From Clostridiales bacterium (GTDB taxonomy: Bacteria; Bacillota; Clostridia; Oscillospirales; Oscillospiraceae), in assembly GCA_004556345.1 (NCBI GenBank), contig SFHQ01000038.1, positions 1-14,155 of the forward strand: a stretch of DNA of 14,155 bases, read 5' to 3'. Both the position numbers and the translations under genes were made by a program. The notes below the pieces were generated by a model. The model ran no database searches and was not told the origin of the DNA. It saw only the letters and a program-made list of their open reading frames with translations. Below, in pieces: positions 6,440-12,500 of the stretch. Every line of letters begins with the position of its first letter. The first letter of the stretch is position 1.

Positions 6440-6886
6440 ATGAAACACAAAGGAAGAACCATCGGGATCATCATTCTCTGCGCCGTGGTGGTCTTGCTGG
6501 CGATCAACTGGCAGGTCCAGCCACTCCATAAATTGCGGCAGCAGGACGCTGCCCCGACCTACGCCCACATCATCCGCTCCGGCGTAGATGGACAGACCGT
6601 CGTAGAAGTGACCGACCCGCAGGCCTTGCAGGCCCTGCAAGACAGTGCCCGTCAGGCGGTGCCGCTCTGGGTGGGGCCAAGCCCGCGCTCCTACATGCTG
6701 GAGGAGGGGGACATTTACCATGTGAACATCTCCGAAGGCACGGAGGACCTGGCTTTTATGACGGTGGACAGCAAGGGCTTCTTGAGCGCCGGTCACGCCC
6801 GCTACCACGTCTTTGGAGCCTCCTGGCGGGACGCCGTGGAAAAGGCGTTCCAGCAGGGGACTATCATTGAAACACATAAGGAATGA
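6440..6886 (+). CDS. Membrane-anchored protein with a domain resembling the downstream SLH protein's C-terminus
   Basis: This 148-residue protein has a basic start (MKHKGR), then one membrane segment at about residues 8-23, with the rest outside. The soluble part contains VEVTDPQALQALQDSA (55-70) and later IYHVNISEGTEDLAFMTVDS (92-111). This strand-helix-strand order and the V-T-x-P-x-A-[LI]-Q-A pattern recur in the C-terminal part of the next gene (residues 248-256 there). The start at 6440 is chosen because GGAAGGAGG lies six to seven bases upstream. The frame extends back to an ATG at 6344, but that would overlap the preceding lipoprotein gene and place 32 charged residues before the membrane segment. 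Function is unknown. Confidence 0.8.
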   Translation: MKHKGRTIGIIILCAVVVLLAINWQVQPLHKLRQQDAAPTYAHIIRSGVDGQTVVEVTDPQALQALQDSARQAVPLWVGPSPRSYMLEEGDIYHVNISEGTEDLAFMTVDSKGFLSAGHARYHVFGASWRDAVEKAFQQGTIIETHKE

Positions 6887-6896
6887 GGGAACGCTA

Positions 6897-7886
6897 ATGA
6901 GACTTAAAACAATTGGAAAACGTGGAGCAGGCTTGCTCCTCTCGGCGCTTCTGGCCCTCTCCCTCTGCCTGCCCGTTTCGGCGGCGGGCGGCGCGGGATA
7001 CACGGACCTGCGGGGCCATTGGGCGGAGAGCCAGCTCCAATGGGCGGTGGAACAGGGATATTTGACCGGCACCTCGGCCACGACCCTATCTCCCAACAAG
7101 ACCCTGACCCGCGGGATGGCGGCGGTCATTTTGTATCGTTACGCAGGCAGTCCGACGGCGGGAGAGAACAGCCGGTTTTCCGATGTCCCGGCGGGGGCCT
7201 ATTACGCCAAGGCCGTGGCCTGGGTGGACCAGGCAGGGCTGATGTCCGGCCGGGGAAACGGGCGGTTTGCGCCCCAGGCCAACATGACACGGGAAGAATT
7301 TTTGACGGTGCTGTACCGCCTGCGGGTCCAGACCTACGGGGTGCCCGAACAGGTGGGAGAAAACAACTGGGTCACGCTGGCAGATTATGGTGACCAGGAT
7401 ACCGTCAGTGCCTACGCCAGGGAGAGTCTGGCCTGGGCGGTGGGCGACCTGTTCCTGGCTTACAGCGGCACGGCCAATTTCCTCCGTCCCAGAGATGCTG
7501 TGACCCGTGCGGAGGTCGTGACCCTGCTTAGCCGGTATGACTGCCTGGTGGCGGGGAACCCGGCGCAAGTCTGCGTGATCCATCCGGAGCAGATCGCGAC
7601 CATCACGTTCCGTCCTGGCAGTGCCGCGCCCTATGACGTGACAGGCCCGGCGGCCATCCAGGCCTTTGCCGAGCGGGTCAATGGCTTCACTTACGACCAC
7701 ATGGTGCGCACGAAGAACACCAGCGCACCGGGGATCTACTACTATGTTTGGCTCAAGGACAAGACCGGCGCTGTAGTACGGCGGATGACGCTGTCGGTCA
7801 ACGGCATCGACGGGTGCGAAAAGACAGTGACGGATGGAAGTGAACTCTTTCCGCTCTCTTGGTTGCAGGGACTTCTGACGACGTAA
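6897..7886 (+). CDS. SLH-domain surface protein with unknown C-terminal domain
   Basis: This 329-residue protein has a signal peptide ending near residue 30 (LPVSAA). Three S-layer-homology repeats follow. SLH1, about 35-80, has YTDLRGHWAESQLQWAVEQG and LTRGMAAVILYRY. SLH2, about 94-140, has FSDVPAGAYYAKAVAWV and MTREEFLTVLYRL. SLH3, about 160-213, has YARESLAWAV and VTRAEVVTLLSRY. SLH repeats bind pyruvylated secondary cell-wall polymer, so it is wall-bound. Residues about 224-329 form a further domain with VTGPAAIQAF (248-257) and IYYYVWLKDKTGAVVRRMTL (280-299), similar in layout to the protein encoded just upstream. The start at 6897 follows GAGGGA and gives a clean signal peptide; an in-frame ATG at 6813 lies inside the previous gene. 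It begins ten bases after that gene and ends at the terminator at 7901-7936. Confidence 0.9.
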   Translation: MRLKTIGKRGAGLLLSALLALSLCLPVSAAGGAGYTDLRGHWAESQLQWAVEQGYLTGTSATTLSPNKTLTRGMAAVILYRYAGSPTAGENSRFSDVPAGAYYAKAVAWVDQAGLMSGRGNGRFAPQANMTREEFLTVLYRLRVQTYGVPEQVGENNWVTLADYGDQDTVSAYARESLAWAVGDLFLAYSGTANFLRPRDAVTRAEVVTLLSRYDCLVAGNPAQVCVIHPEQIATITFRPGSAAPYDVTGPAAIQAFAERVNGFTYDHMVRTKNTSAPGIYYYVWLKDKTGAVVRRMTLSVNGIDGCEKTVTDGSELFPLSWLQGLLTT

Positions 7887-7900
7887 TGTGAACGCATGAG

Positions 7901-7936
7901 AAAAGACCAGAGTTGTGCTGTCAACTCTGGTCTTTT
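7901..7936. terminator. Bidirectional terminator between the SLH gene and hemW
   Basis: A perfect 15-base-pair stem (AAAAGACCAGAGTTG at 7901-7915 with its complement at 7922-7936) encloses a six-base loop. It has A/T ends on both sides. It follows the SLH stop by 14 bases and the hemW stop (minus strand) by 13 bases, so it serves both convergent genes. Confidence 0.9.
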
Positions 7937-7949
7937 GAAAAACGAAATA

Positions 7950-9152
7950 TTATGACTTTTTGGGATCGTCCGGCTTCCCCAGCAGGGTCTTCCAATACTT
8001 CTGCTCCTGGAAGGTATCGGACTGGGCGTCCAGCAGGTCCAGGATGAGGGTGTTGGAGAGCAGGTAGCCCTGGGGGGTGAAGTGCCAGCGGTGGTCGGTC
8101 TGGACGATCCACTGGTGGCGCTCGAAAAACTCCAGCTTGCGGGCGATCGGCTCGAAGTTCAGGCCGAAGTTGCGGCGGTACTCCCACTCCTCGATGCCCC
8201 AGCGGGTCCGCATCCGCAGGAGCAGGTACTCCCGCGCCCGCTCTGTGGGGGGGATGGGCTGAACGTCCACCGGAGCCACCAGGCCGCCAGCGGCCAGGTA
8301 GCCAGCCAGGTCCCGCGGGTAGGCGTAGCGCTGACCGTCGAAGTAGGAGTGGGCGCCGGGGCCGAAGCCCACATACTCCCGGCCCATCCAGTATTTCAGG
8401 TTGTGGCGGGATTCCTTACCCGGCTTGGAGAAGTTGGAGATCTCATATTGATGGTAGCCCGCCTGCCGCAGCCGGTCCACGGCGGCGAGATAAAAATCGG
8501 CCTGGTCGTCTCCATCGGGCAGTTCTAGGCCCAGCTCGGCTTGCCGGGCCAGGGGGGTGCCCTCCTCGACCTTGAGGCCGTAGCAGGAGAGATGCTCCGG
8601 AGCCAGAGCGATGGCCTTGTTCAGGGTGTCTAACCAGCTGGCCATATCCTGGTCAGGCAGGCCGTAGATCAGGTCTAAGCTGAGGTTCGTGATCTTCGCC
8701 CGCCGAATGTCCGCCACGGCCTGGACCACTTGCCGGGTGGAGTGGATGCGGTGCAGACAGCGCAGCTGTTGGGGGTCGGCGGTCTGTGCCCCCAGGGAGA
8801 TGCGGTTCACCCCCGCCCGGCGCAAGCGGGCGATGGAGCGCCAGTCCACGCTGTCGGGGTTGCACTCCACGGTGATCTCCGCCTGGCGGCTGACGGTAAA
8901 GACCCGCTGGATGAGCACCAGCAGCTCCCGCAGGCGCTTCTCCCCATAGTAGGAGGGGGTCCCGCCGCCGAAATAGATGGTGTCCGCCACCCGGCCCTTC
9001 AAGCGGGGCGCAAAGGACCTGAGCTGGGCGATGAGGGCCTTTTGATAGTGGTCCATTTCCTCTTCCCGCCCGGCCAGGGAGTAGAAGTCACAGTAGTCAC
9101 ATTTACTTTTGCAGAAGGGGATGTGGATATAGACGCCGTATGTGGTGGCCAT
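7950..9152 (-). CDS. hemW: Radical SAM heme chaperone HemW
   Basis: HemW, formerly called a HemN-like coproporphyrinogen oxidase, is a radical-SAM iron-sulfur protein that binds heme and delivers it to haem proteins. The 400-residue product carries the radical-SAM cluster motif FCKSKCDYCDF with Cys14, Cys18 and Cys21. Phe follows at the CxxxCxxCxF position typical of HemW rather than the fourth Cys of true HemN. SAM-binding blocks include YFGGGTPS (60-67) and VECNPDS (95-101), with DLIYGLPDQ, YEISNFSKPG, HNLKYW and GFGPGAHSY further on. The C-terminal part resembles the HemW C-terminal domain. The ribosome site AGGAGGG lies about seven bases upstream of ATG 9152. It is a single-gene unit on the minus strand with its own sigma-A promoter and the shared terminator at 7901-7936. 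Confidence 0.95.
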   Translation of the reverse strand: MATTYGVYIHIPFCKSKCDYCDFYSLAGREEEMDHYQKALIAQLRSFAPRLKGRVADTIYFGGGTPSYYGEKRLRELLVLIQRVFTVSRQAEITVECNPDSVDWRSIARLRRAGVNRISLGAQTADPQQLRCLHRIHSTRQVVQAVADIRRAKITNLSLDLIYGLPDQDMASWLDTLNKAIALAPEHLSCYGLKVEEGTPLARQAELGLELPDGDDQADFYLAAVDRLRQAGYHQYEISNFSKPGKESRHNLKYWMGREYVGFGPGAHSYFDGQRYAYPRDLAGYLAAGGLVAPVDVQPIPPTERAREYLLLRMRTRWGIEEWEYRRNFGLNFEPIARKLEFFERHQWIVQTDHRWHFTPQGYLLSNTLILDLLDAQSDTFQEQKYWKTLLGKPDDPKKS

Positions 9153-9193
9153 AGAGTTCCCTCCTATCCTGCGTAGAGAATGATTACTGCTCT

Positions 9194-9222
9194 ATTATAA
9201 TGCGGAAACGAGAAACCCGCAA
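9194..9222 (-). promoter_or_regulatory. Sigma-A promoter of hemW
   Basis: On the minus strand, TTGCGG (9222-9217), a 17-base spacer and a perfect TATAAT (9199-9194). It has the same -35, spacing, -10 and following bases (TATAATAGAG) as the apgM promoter. Confidence 0.8.
9201..9221. promoter_or_regulatory. Operator-like dyad TGCGG-N11-CCGCA, hemW promoter
   Basis: Arms 9201-9205 and 9217-9221, spaced by 11 bases, lie in the spacer and -35 of the hemW promoter. Arms and spacing are identical to the dyad at 4375-4395, while nearly all of the 11 bases between the arms differ. That fits selection on the arms. Confidence 0.4.
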
Positions 9223-9237
9223 GCCCAGAACGGAAAA

Positions 9238-9266
9238 TTGACACGGCAGAGCAGCTGCCGTATGAT
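9238..9266 (+). promoter_or_regulatory. Sigma-A promoter of the second SLH gene, with palindromic spacer
   Basis: A perfect TTGACA (9238-9243), a 17-base spacer and TATGAT (9261-9266). The spacer is exactly the palindrome CGGCAG-N5-CTGCCG (9244-9260), filling the space between the two boxes. That position would let a bound dimer block RNA polymerase. Confidence 0.75.
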
Positions 9267-9303
9267 ATACATGGAGTTTATCTTGTTTGGAAGGAGTTTT
9301 ACC

Positions 9304-10506
9304 ATGAGAAAAAATGTGAAACGCCTGCTCTGCGGCCTGCTGGCCGCGGCGCTGCTGATCCCGGCAGCAGCGGCCGCCCCGGCGTCGGGACAGAAGGCCA
9401 AGCTCAGCGACATTCAGGGCCACTGGGCCGAGCGGCAGATCGAGCAGGCCGTGACCGAGGGCTGGGTGGACGGCTACCCGGACGGGAGCTTTCACCCCGA
9501 CGACACCATCACCCAGGCGGAGTTTACAAAACTTCTCTTGGCCGCCTTTCAGCTCACGCCGGACAGCGACACCGTGGCCTGGATGAAGTCCATCGCTGCC
9601 TATCCCCATGACAAGGGCGGGTACATGGACATTGAACCCTATACGCCTACCCTGAGCGATATGAAAGGACACTGGCTGACCAAGCAGGGCTGGCTGGATG
9701 CGGCGATCTACTCCGGCATTCTCGTCCCGGCAGATCATACCGGCGGCAAATACGGCCCGGACCTGCCCGTCCGACGCTACACCATGGCCCTGCAAGCGAT
9801 CCGGGCCATGGGCTTTGTGGGGGCTGCGGAGACGGTCTCCACCGCAGACCTGGCCTTCTCGGACAACGCGGAAATTCAAGACTGGGTCAAGGGTTATGTG
9901 AAGCTGGCCACGCAGCATGGCGTGATGAACGGCTATCCCGACGGTTCCTTCGGACCCAAACGCACCGCCACCCGCGCCGAGGCGGTGGTGACTGTCGCCA
10001 GAGCGCTGGACTATAACCGAGGGGATGGAGAGATCCAGGCCAGCATGGAGCTGTATCGGTACTTTGCCTATCCCCACGGGAGCGAGAGTGCGGAGCCATT
10101 TGTCACGAACCGGGTCCGAATGTTGGCGGCAGATGGGCGCATCTACGTCAATGCGCGGGACCTGTTCGCGGAGATCGGCGTAGATGGCGGCTGGCGTTGG
10201 TTCCCGACCCGGCAGGTCCTCTATGTGAGCGGCGGGAACACGAGCTACAAGTTCCAGATGGGCAATGACTACTGGGTCGGCAGGTCCCAGCAGGATTTTG
10301 CTTACGCCGAACCGACCCCAAGGGACAACGAGCTGCTGGGGATCGTCCGCTTCTACAACGGGAACCCCATGCTCCCACTCCACGATTTCAACCGGCCGGT
10401 CCACTCGCCGGAGGGATTTTTGTGGAGCAACTTCCAAGGTGAATGGGATGCGGCGACACGGACCCTCTCGTTTTCCATCTGTGACCCGACCCCCAACGGG
10501 TCGTGA
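9304..10506 (+). CDS. SLH-domain surface protein with a copper-amine-oxidase-N-like stalk domain
   Basis: This 400-residue protein has a signal peptide (MRKNVKRLL, then an alanine-rich core ending near residue 25). SLH1 (about 35-80) has DIQGHWAERQIEQAV and DGYPDGSFHPDDTITQAEF. SLH2 (about 117-168) is degenerate. SLH3 (about 185-232) has GYPDGSFGPKRTATRAEAV. It should attach to cell-wall polymer by these repeats. The C-terminal half (about 266-365) has DGRIYVNARDLFAEIG, W-R-W and NGNPMLPLHDF. This resembles the copper-amine-oxidase N-terminal-like domain common in SLH proteins of Bacillota, but the match is partial. Start 9304 follows GGAAGGAG by seven to eight bases; an in-frame ATG upstream of it has no signal peptide directly after it. 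It is transcribed alone, divergent from hemW, and ends at the hairpin at 10516-10562. Confidence 0.88.
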   Translation: MRKNVKRLLCGLLAAALLIPAAAAAPASGQKAKLSDIQGHWAERQIEQAVTEGWVDGYPDGSFHPDDTITQAEFTKLLLAAFQLTPDSDTVAWMKSIAAYPHDKGGYMDIEPYTPTLSDMKGHWLTKQGWLDAAIYSGILVPADHTGGKYGPDLPVRRYTMALQAIRAMGFVGAAETVSTADLAFSDNAEIQDWVKGYVKLATQHGVMNGYPDGSFGPKRTATRAEAVVTVARALDYNRGDGEIQASMELYRYFAYPHGSESAEPFVTNRVRMLAADGRIYVNARDLFAEIGVDGGWRWFPTRQVLYVSGGNTSYKFQMGNDYWVGRSQQDFAYAEPTPRDNELLGIVRFYNGNPMLPLHDFNRPVHSPEGFLWSNFQGEWDAATRTLSFSICDPTPNGS

Positions 10507-10515
10507 TCCCTAAAA

Positions 10516-10562
10516 ACACACAGCCCGGACTGGCATGATGATGTGCCGTCCGGGCTGTGTGT
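10516..10562 (+). terminator. Hairpin terminator after the second SLH gene
   Basis: ACACACAGCCCGGAC (10516-10530) pairs with 10548-10562. The stem extends inward by GGCA (10532-10535) with TGCC (10544-10547) past one bulged T. It starts ten bases after the stop. The tail is not a clean T run, so termination may be partial. Confidence 0.7.
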
Positions 10563-10619
10563 CTGCTTTGGGGCAGAAAAATTATCCCGGCGCCTTGCCG
10601 CCGAATTCTGGGAAGAGGA

Positions 10620-10648
10620 TTGAAAACCTACTCATTTTGTACTATAAT
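10620..10648 (+). promoter_or_regulatory. Sigma-A promoter of the histidine kinase operon
   Basis: TTGAAA (10620-10625), a 17-base spacer and a perfect TATAAT (10643-10648). The expected start near 10655 leaves a leader of about 28 bases before ATG 10683. The dyad seen at the apgM and hemW promoters is absent. Confidence 0.8.
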
Positions 10649-10682
10649 GTGACGAATTGCTCTTTTTTAAGAGATAAACTAG

Positions 10683-12500
10683 ATGGATAAACTTTCTAAT
10701 TCTGTTAAAAATAAGAAATCTACCCTAAAAATCAAGGGAGATTTGGCGCTGTGGCTGCTGATTTCCAGCACGCCTGCGCCGGGAGAGGAGGGGCTGCCTG
10801 TGGCGTTTATCACGGATCTGTTGGCTGCGCTGGGGGAGCATCTGCCTCTGCTGCTGGTCGGCTGCGCAGAAATTTTACTGGCGGTCTACCTCATTGGCAA
10901 GCTTCTGTGGGGCAAGGTCCAGCGCAAGTCCTCCGGCAAGGGCAGGGGCGCGGAAGCGATCTTCTTGCAGGAGTGGAAGCGCCAGAGCGAGGAGGTCTGC
11001 ATCCTCCTGCGCCGCCGGGACCGGATGCCCGTGTACACGGCGGGCAACCTGCGGGAGGTGCTGGGCGTGACCCTCACCCGTCTGCGGGAGGATGCCGCCA
11101 GCCTGCTGGCTGGGTTGGACGATGAGACGGAGCGCAAACAGCGCTGGAAAACCTACCTGGACTGGGACGGGGCCAAGCCCCTGGTGGCCGAGGCGGCAAT
11201 GCAGAACGGCCGCTGGGTCCGCTTCATCGCCCACCGCAGCCGGAACGACAACTATGACCTGATCTTTGGGCGGGACATCACCCACGAGCACCAGCGTCTG
11301 GAGGAGGACAAGACCAGGCTCATGCAGGTCGAGGAGGCCAGCCAGTCCAAGACGACCTTTCTCTCCCGCATGTCCCACGAGATCCGCACCCCCATGAACG
11401 GCATCATCGGCATGCTGGCCCTGGCTGAGGGCAAGATGCAGAAGCAGGACCCGGCCATGCAGTACCTCGATAAGGCCAACGAACTCTCGGCGCATCTGCT
11501 GTCCCTCATCAATGACATTCTGGATATGTCCCGCATCGAGGCCGGAAAAGTCGAGTTGGAAAACAAGCCCTTCAGCCTCCGGGCCATGGGAGACAAGCTC
11601 TACGATATGTTCGCCAAGACCCTGGACGCCCGCGGCATCCGCTACGCCGTGAATTTCGAGGGCGTTACCGTCGACTGGCTTCTGGGCGATGAGCTTCGTC
11701 TGAGTCAGATCATGATCAATTTTCTCTCCAACGCCGTGAAATTTACGGAGCAGGGCGAGATCGTCGTGACGATCCGCCAGATGATGCTCCGGGAGGGCAA
11801 CGTGGACCTGCTCCTGCGCGTCCACGACACCGGTCAGGGCATGGACCCGAACTTTGTCTACCGCATCTTCCGCCCCTTCGAGCAGGAGAGCATCGAGACC
11901 GGGAAGAAGTACGGCGGCACCGGCCTGGGCATGGCCATCACCGACCAGCTGGTCCATCTCATGGGTGGGCAGATCTTGGTGGAGAGCCTGCCCGGCAAAG
12001 GCTCGGACTTCACCGTCTACCTCACTCTGCCCCAGGCGGAGGCCGACGAGCAGGCCAGCGTGACCGGCCGGGCGGAGGACCAAAACCAGTATGAGGACGC
12101 CTTCCAGGACTGCCGCATCCTCATGGCCGAGGACAACGACATCAACGCCATGATCGCCGTGGAGCTGCTGGAGGGCATGGGCGCCAAGGTCGACGTGGCC
12201 CAAAACGGCCAATTGGCCCTGGAGGCCTTCCAGGCCAAGCCCGAACACTATTACGACTTTATCCTCATGGACGTGCAGATGCCCGTCCTGGACGGCCGCG
12301 CCGCCACCCGTGCCCTCCGGGCCTTGGACCGGTCGGACGCCACAGAGATCCCGATCTTCGCCCTGTCCGCCGACGCCTTCATAGAGGATGAGCGCCTGTC
12401 GATGGAGAGCGGCATGAACGGCCATTACTCCAAGCCGATCGACTTTATCGCCCTGCGGCGAAACGTGGGCGCGTATCTGCGGAGAAAGGAAACACGATGA
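10683..12500 (+). CDS. Hybrid sensor histidine kinase with C-terminal receiver domain
   Basis: This 605-residue membrane protein has one clear transmembrane segment at about 52-75 and a shorter hydrophobic run at 20-29. Residues about 100-200 form a cytoplasmic, PAS-like linker. The HisKA domain has the phospho-acceptor His232 in FLSRMSHEIRTPMNGIIG. The ATPase domain has N box NFLSNAVKFT (346-355), G1 DTGQGM (382-387), FRPFEQ (396-401) and G2 GGTGLGMAI (411-419). The receiver domain has acidic pocket Glu483/Asp484, phospho-acceptor Asp530 in LMDVQMP, Ser562 and Lys584. All catalytic residues look intact. There is no HPt domain and no separate DNA-binding regulator nearby, so the output is unknown. 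The ribosome site is weak (AAGAGA), and GATAAACT is repeated on both sides of the start. The stop overlaps the next ATG (ATGA). With almost no extracellular domain, it may sense through a partner, perhaps the adjacent surface protein. Confidence 0.93.
   Translation: MDKLSNSVKNKKSTLKIKGDLALWLLISSTPAPGEEGLPVAFITDLLAALGEHLPLLLVGCAEILLAVYLIGKLLWGKVQRKSSGKGRGAEAIFLQEWKRQSEEVCILLRRRDRMPVYTAGNLREVLGVTLTRLREDAASLLAGLDDETERKQRWKTYLDWDGAKPLVAEAAMQNGRWVRFIAHRSRNDNYDLIFGRDITHEHQRLEEDKTRLMQVEEASQSKTTFLSRMSHEIRTPMNGIIGMLALAEGKMQKQDPAMQYLDKANELSAHLLSLINDILDMSRIEAGKVELENKPFSLRAMGDKLYDMFAKTLDARGIRYAVNFEGVTVDWLLGDELRLSQIMINFLSNAVKFTEQGEIVVTIRQMMLREGNVDLLLRVHDTGQGMDPNFVYRIFRPFEQESIETGKKYGGTGLGMAITDQLVHLMGGQILVESLPGKGSDFTVYLTLPQAEADEQASVTGRAEDQNQYEDAFQDCRILMAEDNDINAMIAVELLEGMGAKVDVAQNGQLALEAFQAKPEHYYDFILMDVQMPVLDGRAATRALRALDRSDATEIPIFALSADAFIEDERLSMESGMNGHYSKPIDFIALRRNVGAYLRRKETR

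Noticed and set aside
9184..10437. Minus-strand frame (417 codons) opposite the second SLH gene
   Set aside because: The plus-strand frame has a signal peptide, SLH repeats, promoter and ribosome site. The minus frame has none of these.
10875..12425. Minus-strand frame (516 codons) opposite the histidine kinase
   Set aside because: The kinase has all its catalytic motifs. The opposite frame is V/G/H/L/Q-rich noise.
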